The position numbers and the translations under genes were made by a program. Of a stretch of 64,000 nucleotides of DNA, positions 38,858 to 47,444 are shown one piece after another (the first letter of the stretch is position 1; the number at the start of each line of letters is the position of its first letter). Source of the DNA: UBA7672 sp963738625 (GTDB lineage: Bacteria; Pseudomonadota; Alphaproteobacteria; Caulobacterales; Hyphomonadaceae); assembly GCA_963738625.1 (NCBI GenBank), contig CAVTXH010000003.1:434001-498000 (forward strand), read 5' to 3'. The notes under the pieces were generated by a model. The model saw only the letters and a list, made by a program, of their open reading frames with translations. It searched no databases and was not told where the DNA came from.

Positions 38858-39643
38858 TCAGTTCTCGTTCTTCCACACAGGCTTGCGCTTTTCGGCGAAC
38901 GCCTTGGGACCTTCCTTGTGGTCGGCGGAGGCCATCAATCTCGCGATGCCCGGAACCTTGTGGTCGAACGCGGTCTTGAGATCGGCCGTGTTGAGGCCGG
39001 TCAGCACAGTTTCCTTGGTGGCCTTGATCGCCATCGGCGAGCATTCGAGGATCAGGCCCGCCCAGCGTTTGGCTTCCTCCAGCGCCTTGCCCTGCGGCAC
39101 GACGTCGGTAACGAAGCCGATCTCCTTGCCTTCCGCCGCCGAGACCGTCCGACCGGTCAGCATCATGCCCATCGCCTTCTTCAGCGGCACCTGCCTGGGC
39201 AGGCGGTGCATCCCTGACGCAAGCGCCGCGAAGCCCACCCTCGGCTCAGGCAGTGCGAACTTGGCGTTCTCGGCCGCGATAATGATGTCGGTCGCCAGCG
39301 CGATCTCGAACCCGCCGCCCATGGCAAATCCGTTCACCGCTGCGATCACCGGCTTGTAGAGGTCGTAGCGCGAGGTCAGCCCGCCAAAGCCCGTGGCCGG
39401 CATGGGAACCGGTGATTTCTGACCCGAGGCCGCGAATTTGAGGTCGTTCCCCGCCGAAAAGGCCTTTTCCCCGGCCCCAGTGACGATCGCTACCCACAGC
39501 TCGGGGTTGGCGGCGAACTCGTCGAACGCCCGGCCCATCTCGGCATTTCCCATGGGATGCAGGCAGTTCAGCTGGTCCGGTCGGTTGATGGTCACAATGA
39601 AAAGCCGGCCGTCCGTCTCTGTCTTTATGAACTCGTACGCCAT
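38858..39643 (-). CDS. Enoyl-CoA hydratase/isomerase family protein
   Basis: A 261-residue crotonase-fold enzyme. Seen: TINRPDQLNCLHPMGNAEM, oxyanion segments EKAFSAGNDLKFAA and NGFAMGGGFEIALATDIIIA, and the Glu-containing LPEPRVGFAALASGMHRLPR. It probably acts in fatty-acid or related acyl-CoA degradation. The frame reaches 39697, but GGGAGG precedes the ATG at 39643. Neighbours give no pathway clue. Confidence 0.93.
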   Translation of the reverse strand: MAYEFIKTETDGRLFIVTINRPDQLNCLHPMGNAEMGRAFDEFAANPELWVAIVTGAGEKAFSAGNDLKFAASGQKSPVPMPATGFGGLTSRYDLYKPVIAAVNGFAMGGGFEIALATDIIIAAENAKFALPEPRVGFAALASGMHRLPRQVPLKKAMGMMLTGRTVSAAEGKEIGFVTDVVPQGKALEEAKRWAGLILECSPMAIKATKETVLTGLNTADLKTAFDHKVPGIARLMASADHKEGPKAFAEKRKPVWKNEN

Positions 39644-39725
39644 TTGAGCCTCCCGTTTACCTTTCAAAAAGCTGGTTTCACCTACAACTACCGGCAATTA
39701 GGGGTTTGCGGAACACGCTGTCTCA

Positions 39726-40322
39726 ATGAGCGACACGCTGGAGCTATCTAAGCAGGTCGGCCAGGACGACGAAGAGGGGCTCAACAGCCCTCCTCCGCCA
39801 TTCGAGGGTGTGAAGTGGCGCGTCAAGATCGGCGACATTGAATACGGTCCCTATCCCCGCTCCCGCCTTCTCGATTTCCTGAAGGAAGGTCGCGTCACCG
39901 CCTCCACTTTCCTGTGCTGCGGGACCGACTCCGACTTCCACCGCGCCGACCACCACCCCAACCTGCGCTGGGACTTCAAGTCGCCGCGCAAGCGCAAGTT
40001 CGGCGATCCCAAGCTCGATGCGGGCGAGACCGAGGTTCCGGTCTGCAACTATTTCATCGCCGCGCGCCTGATGAGCGGAAACGAGCGCTTCGAGAAAGTG
40101 CTGCGCGAAGCCGGCAAGATGTCCCGCGCAGCGGGCGATATGTGGGTGCTGCGCTCCAAGCAGACCGTGCAGCAGCTGCGCAACCAGCTCACCATGATCA
40201 TGAAGCCGCACGAGCACTTCATCATCGTCAACGCCTCGAAGGACCGGCTTGCCTGGTTCAACATCGGGGTCGAAGCCGACATCGGCGTCCGCAGCGTCTG
40301 GGACACGGACGAGGTCGCCTAA
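39726..40322 (+). CDS. GYF_2-like domain protein (hypothetical)
   Basis: A 198-residue protein. Residues 28-65 (VKWRVKIGDIEYGPYPRSRL, KEGRVTASTFLCCG) resemble the GYF_2 fold, in which a small domain reads W..IG...GPY. The second half (NYFIAARLMSGNERFEKVLR, WVLRSKQTVQQLRNQLTMI, LAWFNIGVEADIGVRSVWD) has no family I recognise but is clearly coding. The protein is soluble, without signal or membrane segment. Its function is unknown. Confidence 0.7.
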   Translation: MSDTLELSKQVGQDDEEGLNSPPPPFEGVKWRVKIGDIEYGPYPRSRLLDFLKEGRVTASTFLCCGTDSDFHRADHHPNLRWDFKSPRKRKFGDPKLDAGETEVPVCNYFIAARLMSGNERFEKVLREAGKMSRAAGDMWVLRSKQTVQQLRNQLTMIMKPHEHFIIVNASKDRLAWFNIGVEADIGVRSVWDTDEVA

Positions 40323-40383
40323 ATCCTCCGCTTGAGCTATCCAGCCATGTCACCGCTCCAACCCTTGGGCGGCACCTGAAGGA

Positions 40384-41094
40384 TTGCACAACCTGCCACG
40401 CTCCCGCACTCACATCGAACGACACGCGGTCTCCCGCGTCGGCTGGCTAAGGGCGGCCGTCCTCGGCGCCAATGACGGCATTGTCTCCACGGCCAGCCTG
40501 ATCGTCGGCGTCGCCGCCGCGGGAGCGGCCCAGGCCGACATCCTCATTGCCGGAACGGCCGGTCTGGTCGCGGGCGCCATGTCCATGGCGGCGGGCGAGT
40601 ACGTGTCGGTGAGTTCGCAGTCCGATACGGAGAAGGCCGACATCGCCCGCGAAACGCGCGAGCTGGCGGAAACGCCCGACTTCGAACTTCAGGAGCTGAC
40701 GCAGATCTATGTCGATCGCGGCCTGGACCCGAATTTGGCCCGGCAGGTCGCCATGCAGCTGACAGCCAAGGATGCGCTGAAGGCGCATGCGCGCGACGAG
40801 TTGGGCATTTCGGAAATCACCACCGCCCGGCCAATCCAGGCGGCCCTCACGTCAGCGGTAACCTTTTCGGTCGGCGCGGCGCTGCCATTGCTGGTCGTGC
40901 CCCTGACGCCACGCGGCGCGCTCGAGGCGACAGTTGCGGTTACCTCGCTCGTTTTCCTGGGCCTGCTCGGCGCTTTCGGCGCAAGGGCCGGCAAGGCGAG
41001 CGCCGCAAAACCGGTCATCCGGGTCGTCTTCTGGGGCGCGATCGCCATGGCGGTAACGGCGGCGATCGGGCGGATATTCGGCGCTGTCGTCTGA
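40384..41094 (+). CDS. VIT1/CCC1-family membrane transporter (iron/manganese)
   Basis: A 236-residue membrane protein of the VIT1/CCC1 family. Family signatures: WLRAAVLGANDGIVSTASLIVG, GLVAGAMSMAAGEYVSVSSQ and a long cytosolic helix region with acidic residues (ETRELAETPDFELQELTQIY) holding likely metal ligands. Three C-terminal helices follow. It starts at TTG (40384) with AAGG just before. It moves Fe or Mn from the cytosol outward by analogy with yeast and plant members. Confidence 0.93.
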   Translation: MHNLPRSRTHIERHAVSRVGWLRAAVLGANDGIVSTASLIVGVAAAGAAQADILIAGTAGLVAGAMSMAAGEYVSVSSQSDTEKADIARETRELAETPDFELQELTQIYVDRGLDPNLARQVAMQLTAKDALKAHARDELGISEITTARPIQAALTSAVTFSVGAALPLLVVPLTPRGALEATVAVTSLVFLGLLGAFGARAGKASAAKPVIRVVFWGAIAMAVTAAIGRIFGAVV

Positions 41095-41232
41095 TGTTGT
41101 GATGTTCGCTACGCTTTGTCCGATAGCGTTTTTCCGCAGGTGCGATAGAGCAGCGCGGCCAGCACCGGCCCTGCCCCGCGAGATCCCTACCCAGCCAGCC
41201 TTGGGGGGCCGCTTTGACGAAACCCCCGACCC

Positions 41233-43635
41233 ATGCCCTTCCCGCCCAGCCATCCCGCGCTTGATCGCGCCCTTGCCGCACGCGGCTATGTCGAGCCGAC
41301 GCCCGTCCAGCTCGCTGTCGTCGAGGCCGACAAGAACAATGTCGACATGCTGGTCTCCGCGCAGACCGGCTCGGGCAAGACCGTTGCTTTCGGCCTCGCG
41401 CTCGCCTCCTCGCTGCTCGGCCAGAACGAGCGTTTCGGCCCCGCCACCCAGCCGCTTGCGCTGATCATCGCGCCGACGCGCGAGCTTGCCATGCAGATCA
41501 GCCGCGAGTTCGAGTGGCTCTACGCCGAGACCGGCGCCCGCATCGTGCAGTGCGTCGGCGGCATGAGCGTGCGCGGCGAGCAGCAGCAGCTCTCGCGCGG
41601 CGCCCACATCGTCATCGGCACGCCCGGCCGTCTCTGCGACCATCTCACCAAGGGGTATCTCGATCTTTCCACGCTCGCCGTCGCCGTGCTCGACGAGGCC
41701 GACGAGATGCTCGACCTCGGCTTCCGCGAGGAGCTCGAGACGCTTCTTGATGCGACGCCTGCCGACAGCCGCCGCACGCTTCTGTTCTCGGCCACTATCG
41801 CGCGCGGCATCGCCATGCTCGCCAAGAACTACCAGCGCGACGCGGTGCGCATCGACACCACCAGCGCCACCGAGCCGCATGGCGACATCGACTATCGCGC
41901 CATGCGCATCTCTCCCGGCGACACTGAACGCGCCGTCGTCAACGTGCTGCGCTATTTCGAGGCTGGCGGCGCGCTCGTCTTCTGCGCCACGCGCGAGGCG
42001 GTGCGCCACCTGCACGCCAGCCTGCGCGAGCGCGGCTTTCATGCCGTCGGTCTTTCCGGCGAGATGAACCAGCGCGAGCGCAACGATGCGCTGCAATCGC
42101 TGCGCGACGGCCATGCGCGCGTGTGCGTCGCCACCGATGTCGCCGCGCGCGGGCTCGACCTGCCCGATCTCGGCCTCGTCATCCATGCCGACCTGCCGAC
42201 CAACAAGGCGACGCTGCTGCACCGGTCCGGCCGCACCGGCCGCGCCGGGCGCAAGGGGACCTCTGTCCTGCTCGTCACCCACACCAAGCGCCGCCGCACC
42301 GAACAGGTGCTGCAGTCCGCCAACATCACCGCTGCGTGGAGCGGCCCGCCCACCGCCGAGGAGATCCGCGCGCGGGACCGCCAGCGCCTGCTCGAGCATC
42401 CCGCCCTCACCGCCGTCACCTCCGAGGACGACCAGAAGCTTGCGAAGCAGCTCGTCGAACGCCTGCCGCCCGAGCAGATCGCCTCCGCGCTAATCGGCCT
42501 CTTGCGCAACGAGCTGCCCGATCCTGAAGATGTGTCCGACGATGCGCGCATGCGTGAGACGCAGGCGTCTGCACCGCGTGAGCGCGCGCCGCTGCGCACG
42601 CGCGAGGAACGCGGCTTCACCGCCTCCGAGGGCGACGGGACGTGGTTCCGCCTCAATCTCGGCCGCCGCCGCAACGCCGATCCGAAGTGGCTCGTGCCGC
42701 TGATCTGCCGCCTCGGCCACATCACCAAAGCCGAGATCGGGCCCATCCGCATCTTCGAGGACGAAACGAAGTTCGAGATCATCGCGCACGCCGCCGACGC
42801 CTTCCGTATCGCCGCGCAGGCGACGCTCGAGGACAACATCCAGATCACGCCCTCCTCCGCGCCGCAGGGTGGCGAGATCCGTGGGCAGCGTCCGCCGCGT
42901 GAGGCGCGCGAGCCCCGCGAGCATCGCGAGGCGCGCCCTCCCCGTGAGCATCGCGAGCCTCGCCAGCCGCGCGAGCCCCGTCTTCACGAGCAGCCCGACG
43001 CGCTTCACCAGCAGCGTGACGCGCGTCATCATCTGCACAGCGACGCGCGGCGCGGCGCCGATGCGCACCGCGCCGAAACCGAGCAACGCGCCCGGAACCG
43101 CGAGCGCCTCGAGGCGGACCCTGTTTTTGCTTCGCTTTCGCCTGACAGGAGTGCGGCGCCTGCAGAACGTCCCGCCCCTGCTGCGGCCCCGGCCCCAGCC
43201 CCGGATGCCTCGGCCGGACTGAACCGGCGCCAGAGACGCGACGCCGCCCGTGCGGCCGGCGCCCTGCCCGTGCTCGGCCCGCGCGGCGAGGAGCCCGTCA
43301 AGCGCCAATGGACGCCCGACGACGCGCCTGCCGCATCCGAGGCCGCTCGCCCGCCGCGTCAGGACCGTCCGCCCAGTGAACGCCCGCAGGGCGATCGCCG
43401 CGAGCGCCCCGCTCACGCCGGCAAGCCGGGGAATTTCAAACCGCGCGGGTTCAAGCCCCGCGACTCCAAGTTCGGCGACAGGCCGCAAGGGTCGGAAGGC
43501 GGCAAGCCGAGCGCTTTCAAGCCGCGCGGACCCAAGCCCGCTGGCGGCAGGCCGTCGGGCGGACCCTCCGGCGGCAAGCCCTATCGCGGCAAGCCCGGCG
43601 GAAAGCCCGGCGGCAAGCCCAACTGGCGCGGTTGA
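41233..43635 (+). CDS. DEAD-box RNA helicase with DbpA-type RNA-binding domain and long basic tail
   Basis: An 800-residue helicase. Motifs: AQTGSGKT (I), PTRELA (Ia), VGG, TPGRL (Ib), VLDEADEML (II), LLFSAT (III) and HRSGRTGRAGRKG (VI). A DbpA-type RNA-binding fold spans about residues 465-550 (WFRLNLGRRRNADPKWLVPL, KAEIGPIRIFEDETKFEI). The final 250 residues are disordered and charged: repeated REPREHREARPPREHRE, then Gly/Lys/Pro-rich (GKPGNFKPRGFKPRDSKFG). It resembles DeaD/CsdA proteins in ribosome assembly and cold response. Third positions stay GC-rich throughout, so the tail is genuine coding sequence. Confidence 0.93.
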   Translation: MPFPPSHPALDRALAARGYVEPTPVQLAVVEADKNNVDMLVSAQTGSGKTVAFGLALASSLLGQNERFGPATQPLALIIAPTRELAMQISREFEWLYAETGARIVQCVGGMSVRGEQQQLSRGAHIVIGTPGRLCDHLTKGYLDLSTLAVAVLDEADEMLDLGFREELETLLDATPADSRRTLLFSATIARGIAMLAKNYQRDAVRIDTTSATEPHGDIDYRAMRISPGDTERAVVNVLRYFEAGGALVFCATREAVRHLHASLRERGFHAVGLSGEMNQRERNDALQSLRDGHARVCVATDVAARGLDLPDLGLVIHADLPTNKATLLHRSGRTGRAGRKGTSVLLVTHTKRRRTEQVLQSANITAAWSGPPTAEEIRARDRQRLLEHPALTAVTSEDDQKLAKQLVERLPPEQIASALIGLLRNELPDPEDVSDDARMRETQASAPRERAPLRTREERGFTASEGDGTWFRLNLGRRRNADPKWLVPLICRLGHITKAEIGPIRIFEDETKFEIIAHAADAFRIAAQATLEDNIQITPSSAPQGGEIRGQRPPREAREPREHREARPPREHREPRQPREPRLHEQPDALHQQRDARHHLHSDARRGADAHRAETEQRARNRERLEADPVFASLSPDRSAAPAERPAPAAAPAPAPDASAGLNRRQRRDAARAAGALPVLGPRGEEPVKRQWTPDDAPAASEAARPPRQDRPPSERPQGDRRERPAHAGKPGNFKPRGFKPRDSKFGDRPQGSEGGKPSAFKPRGPKPAGGRPSGGPSGGKPYRGKPGGKPGGKPNWRG

Positions 43636-43690
43636 GGGCAGCTGGAAGCGGACTTCTTTCCGGTCAAACGTCCTCACCCGCAGCGCCCAC

Positions 43691-43852
43691 ATGCGGCACG
43701 CCAAGACCAAGGCTGCTAGCCGCCCGCGCGATGCGGCAAGATGTCCGCGCTGTGGCGCTACGCTGGTGGAGCGAACCAATCGGCAATCTGGCGCAAGTTT
43801 TCTCGCCTGCGCCAGAGTCCCGAGCTGCAAGGGCACACGACAATTGTCGTGA
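43691..43852 (+). CDS. Topoisomerase-type C4 zinc-finger small protein
   Basis: A possible 53-residue protein, MRHAKTKAASRPRDAARCPR, then a C4 zinc finger CPRCGATLVERTN...FLACARVPSCKGTRQ (Cx2C, then Cx6C), the motif at the C-terminus of topoisomerase I. Stand-alone versions exist. It starts about 55 bases after the helicase, same strand. The start is not certain because the frame remains open upstream into the helicase in a different phase. Confidence 0.6.
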   Translation: MRHAKTKAASRPRDAARCPRCGATLVERTNRQSGASFLACARVPSCKGTRQLS

Positions 43853-43938
43853 TCCCAGGTGTCTGCCCAGGACCAATTCCGACCGTTCGCCTTACCCTGC
43901 GCCACTGACGGCAATTTGGGTCATTTTGTGCATGCGAG

Positions 43939-44856
43939 TTACTGCGGCAGGCCGATCATCAACTTCTCGAAGGAGCCCATCGTCTCCGGAATGCGGTCGA
44001 TCTTCCGGAACGGCGTCGCAAGGAAGCGATCTATCGCGCCGTTGAACGTCTCGGGGTCATCATAGGGAATTAGGTGTGTGCTACCCGGGAAGATAGCGAG
44101 CTCGGCGTTCGGCAGGCTCTTGTAGATCGTAAGCATATGCTCCAGGCGGATCAGGTCGTGGTCGGCCGCAAGCACTAGGGTTGGCGCCGTGACCTTGCCC
44201 AACAGCGAGGGAGCGATGTTGGGCTCCTTCAACATCATACCCACGACTTTCAACTGACGTTTGCCCGCCGGCGTGCCCTTCACATCGTCGGGCATCTCCA
44301 TCATCGACTTGATCAGCGCGTCGATCTCTGGATCGAAGGCGTCCGGCCCAGAATTGAGATTGGCGGCCATGGAGACGATCTTCTTGACCTTGTCGGGATG
44401 GCGCACGCCCAGCAGCAGGGCTTCGATGCCGCCATCGCTCCAACCGACCACGTCGACCGGACCGGTCTTGAGGTGATCGATCAACGCCGCCAGGTCGTCG
44501 GTCATCTTCTCGTAAGTGATCGGCTCCGCGCTGTCGCCGGACTTTCCCTGGTCGCGGCTGTCCATCGCGATCACCTTGTACCTCGCCTTGAAGTGATCGA
44601 TCTGCGCCGCAAGCGTGCCGAGGCTGCCCCCATTACCGTGCACGAGCAGCAGCGGTTCGCCCTGGCCATAGGTCTCGTAATACAGCGTCACGCCGTCGTG
44701 GACGAAGGTTCCGCTGGCGTCCTTGTTGGCGCCGTAGGGGATCGCCGCTGCAGATGTTGCTGCCGCCGGCGCCGGCTCCGCCGCCTTCGTGGTAGCCGGT
44801 GTGCACGCGCAGGCGAGCACGATCGCAAGGGATGCGGCAGGTATCAGACGCTTCAT
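43939..44856 (-). CDS. Alpha/beta hydrolase, exported lipoprotein
   Basis: A 305-residue hydrolase. The N-terminus MKRLIPAASLAIVLACACTP fits a lipoprotein signal. The alpha/beta-hydrolase core is LLLVHGNGGSLGT, IAMDSRDQGKSGDSAEPITY, nucleophile elbow VVGWSDGGIEALLLG (Ser), Asp in LVLAADHDLIR, and His in FPGSTHLIPYDD. It probably hydrolyses esters in the periplasm; the substrate is unknown. The frame reaches 44934 but MKRLIP is the natural start. Confidence 0.88.
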   Translation of the reverse strand: MKRLIPAASLAIVLACACTPATTKAAEPAPAAATSAAAIPYGANKDASGTFVHDGVTLYYETYGQGEPLLLVHGNGGSLGTLAAQIDHFKARYKVIAMDSRDQGKSGDSAEPITYEKMTDDLAALIDHLKTGPVDVVGWSDGGIEALLLGVRHPDKVKKIVSMAANLNSGPDAFDPEIDALIKSMMEMPDDVKGTPAGKRQLKVVGMMLKEPNIAPSLLGKVTAPTLVLAADHDLIRLEHMLTIYKSLPNAELAIFPGSTHLIPYDDPETFNGAIDRFLATPFRKIDRIPETMGSFEKLMIGLPQ

Positions 44857-45150
44857 GGAAGACCCCCGAGGCAACGATCCGATTGCAGGAACAACGGAGC
44901 GAGCAACCATCGGAAGGCTACGGCGTCGGGTCAAGCGTTTGGAGATGTGAATATCACAATGGACGGTGAGTTCATTCGGCCGGCTGACCTCACCGCCAAT
45001 TCCGGCCGCCGGCGCTCGTCATCTTCAACGGCCGGAAATCGCCTCATGATTGCCGCTCGTTCTTCGGCACGGGGCGTTGCTGGAAGCGGACTTCGCTGTG
45101 ATGCCACGATCCCGTACTCGGGCCCGCCTCAACCCCAACTCAGCACGCGC

Positions 45151-45576
45151 TCAAGCTGCTTGAGCCGGTCGGCCCGCTTCAACATCAGGGCCGAAAGTAT
45201 TGGCCGCGCGCACGCCCGGCTGCGCCATGAACCACAAGATGAGGAGCCAGCCCAGGACAGGCACAAAGCCGACTAGCAGCCACCAGCCGCTTTTGTCCGT
45301 GTCATGCAGTCTGCGTGCGCCAAGAGCGATCTCCGGTACAAGAGTGGCCAGCAGGAACAGAATTGTGAACGGTCCAACGCCCCCAAGATCGTTGGCGTCG
45401 GCGCCAAGTAGTATGTGCTCCAGAACCAAAATGCCGAGCCTGATGACGATACTGCTGAGGAGCCACCACCAATAGGCACCGCGCGAGGAGCGACCATTGA
45501 AGTTTGCGTAGTTTCTGAAGAACAGCGAAATGGCCTCGCCAATCCCGACTTCCCTGTTGGCCCCATTCGTCGTCAT
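45151..45576 (-). CDS. DUF805 family inner-membrane protein
   Basis: A 141-residue protein with four hydrophobic segments: around residues 35-55, 70-88 (FTILFLLATLVPEIALGARR), 95-115 (GWWLLVGFVPVLGWLLILWFM). The pattern FRNYANFNGRSSRGAYWWWLL, ALGARRLHDTDKSGWW and a C-terminal FGPDVE matches the YhaH/DUF805 family. Its function is unknown. Homologues are common near other membrane genes. Confidence 0.9.
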   Translation of the reverse strand: MTTNGANREVGIGEAISLFFRNYANFNGRSSRGAYWWWLLSSIVIRLGILVLEHILLGADANDLGGVGPFTILFLLATLVPEIALGARRLHDTDKSGWWLLVGFVPVLGWLLILWFMAQPGVRAANTFGPDVEAGRPAQAA

Positions 45577-45801
45577 TGATCTCTCCCAGCGCGTTTGGTG
45601 GCGCAACATAGCCCATGAACGCTGTGGATAGCGACGGCGGGCCTATAGGCGCTCCTAACTTGGATTATCCATCCGACCGTTAAGGGGTAGAGTCGAGATG
45701 TGGCGCGGTGGCGTTAGGCCGGGCATATCTGTTGTCCGCCTCTTTCGTCTGGCGGTGCCTTAGCAGCTCGACCGTAGCTCCGTTTCCACATCCCGCTCAT
45801 C

Positions 45802-45834
45802 GAACCGGACATGCAGATTTGCCGCATCCGGCTC
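45802..45834 (-). ncRNA. Group II intron domain V-like hairpin
   Basis: The minus strand reads GAGCCGGATGCGG-CAAATC-TGCATGTCCGGTTC, pairing GAGCCGGA with TCCGGTTC and GCG with the bulged distal stem. The sequence and its position about 13 bases after the maturase stop fit domain V, the catalytic core hairpin of group II introns. The downstream text (GAAACGGAGCTACGGTCGAG) resembles other bacterial intron 3' regions. Confidence 0.7.
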
Positions 45835-45846
45835 TCGGACAAGATC

Positions 45847-46357
45847 TCACGCCTTCACCCACGACGGGCCGCGCCCAAGTTGGGTCAGACAGACGAGCCC
45901 GAAGTGCCCGTAGAGGTGCGAGAATGGATAGCTCCCGCCCTTGCGTTGCTTGACCTTGTGCTTGACGCGCAGCCACCGACGCAACCGCACCGCCGCGTAC
46001 ATGTCGAGCGCACGGTACGCTTTGCGGTAGGCGCCTACCCGGAAGTAGTTTGCCCAGCCGCGTAGCGTGCGGTTCAACTTGGCCACCAGCTCTGTGGTCT
46101 CTTGCCAGTGTCCCCGTTCTATGCGTCAGCGCGTGGATCTTTTCGACCGCGCGCTTGATGCTCTTCTTTGACGGCCGGTGGCCGATACGGGCCTTGCCGG
46201 TCTTCGCAGAATACAGCCGCCCGAACGTGTACCCCAGGAAGTCGAACTCACCCTCCGGTACTTTACAGATGCGTGTCTTCTCCTCGCTGACCGTGAGCTT
46301 CAGCTTGCCCATGATCTCGTGCAGGTGGTGCAGGCAATCCGGCTGGGTCGCACCCAA
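45847..46357 (-). pseudogene. Group II intron reverse transcriptase/maturase, truncated and frameshifted
   Basis: The remaining text begins LHEIMGKLKLTVSEEKTRI, GEFDFLGYTFGRLYSAKTG and SKKSIKRAVEKIHALTHR, which is the RT thumb/maturase start. One extra base near 46107 shifts the frame to TELVAKLNRTLRGWANYFRVG, AYRALDMYAAVRLRRWLRVKHK and GLVCLTQLGRGPSWVKA, the family's C-terminus. All RT active-site motifs are absent. It lies between DUF805 and PadR genes. Confidence 0.85.
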
Positions 46358-46431
46358 GACCTGCCAGTCGTCCTGCCCTAGCGAACACGGCCGGAAATCG
46401 CCGGCGTAAGCAATTGGTTCGAACGTGGGGC

Positions 46432-46461
46432 TTGACTCTATCTCTATATATATCGAGATAG
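46432..46461 (+). promoter_or_regulatory. Palindromic operator and -35 of the PadR operon
   Basis: CTATCTC (46438-46444) and GAGATAG (46455-46461) form a perfect 7-10-7 palindrome around TATATATATC, ending 4 bases before the PadR start codon. TTGACT (46432-46437) abuts the left arm as a possible -35. AGGAG of the ribosome site overlaps the right arm. Autoregulation by the PadR protein is inferred; such sites are typical of the family. Confidence 0.6.
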
Positions 46462-46465
46462 GAGC

Positions 46466-46783
46466 ATGAAGACACGCCGCCGACCCTCTCCACAGGCCAT
46501 CCGCTTGCTATCCGCCCTGCTCGCCGATGCGCGCACCTGGCGCTACGGGTATGATCTCACAAGGGAGACGGGGCTCGCGCCGGGAACGCTCTATCCGCTT
46601 CTTGAGCGCTTCGAAACCCAAGGGGCGCTGGAGTCGGAGTGGCGCGCTTCCGAGCTGGAGAGCCGTCCACCGCGCCACGCCTACCGTCTGACGCGCGCCG
46701 GCGTGGTGTTTGCGGCGGAATGGACGGCGGAAAGGAAGCCAGCTCTGAAATCGCGCGGCAAACTGAAACCAGCGAGGGGATGA
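46466..46783 (+). CDS. PadR-family transcriptional regulator
   Basis: A 105-residue winged-helix protein: IRLLSALLADARTWRYGYDL, GLAPGTLYPLLERFETQGALE (recognition helix) and SRPPRHAYRLTRAGVVFAAE (wing), the PadR pattern. The basic tail ends in KSRGKLKPARG. The stop overlaps the start of the following membrane-protein gene (ATGATG/TGA), so the two are coupled. It is probably a repressor of that gene and itself via the palindrome at 46438-46461. Confidence 0.92.
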   Translation: MKTRRRPSPQAIRLLSALLADARTWRYGYDLTRETGLAPGTLYPLLERFETQGALESEWRASELESRPPRHAYRLTRAGVVFAAEWTAERKPALKSRGKLKPARG

Positions 46784-47400
46784 TGCTGCATGCGCTGGCT
46801 CTCATATTCGGACGGTATGCAGCTCGGATCCTCCACCCCGTGCGGCCTACGCAGGCCCTGGCGATGTATGCTGAACTCGAGCATCTTAGGGGGGCAAAGG
46901 CGCTAGCATGGGCGCTCGGCTGCTTGGCCGCGAGCTGTCGGCTGCGGGCGAATTTTGCTGCTGTCGCGATCGTAGGCGCGCGGCTGTCCGTCGCCGCCGC
47001 TGCCGGCCTGTTTGGCTGTGTGCATGTGATGGCAGGTTCAAAGCACCTTGGGACCAAGATCCAGATTATTACAGGCGGCGTAGAGGCGCCCTGCCGGACC
47101 GAGATCATTTGCACCATCGCCTCCCAGCCGCTTGGGCACTGGATCTGGATGTTCCTGGCGTTCTCGACGCTTGGCCTCCTGCATGTACTGGCCTCGCTGC
47201 TGATGGCCGTAGGGCGGAATGAGTCGTTGCTGAAGCTGGCGATCGTGATTGTCGGGGTCGACCTGACTATGCCGCTTGCGGGAATGGGCGGCGACACGCT
47301 CCCCGCCATTTACATCGGGCTTATCATGTTGATGGCGGTGGTTTCGGCCAGTCTGGCCTTTCTGTGGCGCTGGGACGAACGCCGGATCGCGCTGACGTAG
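46780..47400 (+). CDS. Hypothetical membrane protein controlled by PadR
   Basis: A 206-residue protein with several hydrophobic segments (LAWALGCLAASCRLRA, WIWMFLAFSTLGLLHVLASLL, LAIVIVGVDLTMPLAG, AIYIGLIMLMAVVSASLAFL). The first 50 residues (PTQALAMYAELEHLRGAKAL) resemble the cytoplasmic part often found behind PadR genes. I do not recognise the family. The ATG overlaps the PadR stop; the open frame extends upstream to 46639 but there is antisense or out-of-frame PadR sequence. Confidence 0.75.
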   Translation: MMLHALALIFGRYAARILHPVRPTQALAMYAELEHLRGAKALAWALGCLAASCRLRANFAAVAIVGARLSVAAAAGLFGCVHVMAGSKHLGTKIQIITGGVEAPCRTEIICTIASQPLGHWIWMFLAFSTLGLLHVLASLLMAVGRNESLLKLAIVIVGVDLTMPLAGMGGDTLPAIYIGLIMLMAVVSASLAFLWRWDERRIALT

Positions 47401-47444
47401 AGAAAAGGTGGGGCGCCAGCCGCGTTCCAAAATCGGAGTGTCGC

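Larger units (their letters stand above)
45690..46395 (-). mobile_element. Group II intron, 3' remnant
   Basis: Only the end of a group II intron remains: the C-terminal maturase region of its reverse transcriptase (45847-46357, frameshifted) and, after the stop, a domain V-like hairpin GAGCCGGATGCGGCAAATCT...GTCCGGTTCG (45834-45802) followed by domain VI-like text. The catalytic RT domain (YxDD) and the 5' ribozyme are missing, so it is immobile. Coordinates of the outer ends are approximate. Confidence 0.8.

Noticed and set aside
40852..42399. 515-codon minus-strand frame opposite the VIT1 and helicase genes
   Set aside because: GC-rich antisense frame; the plus-strand genes show full motif sets.
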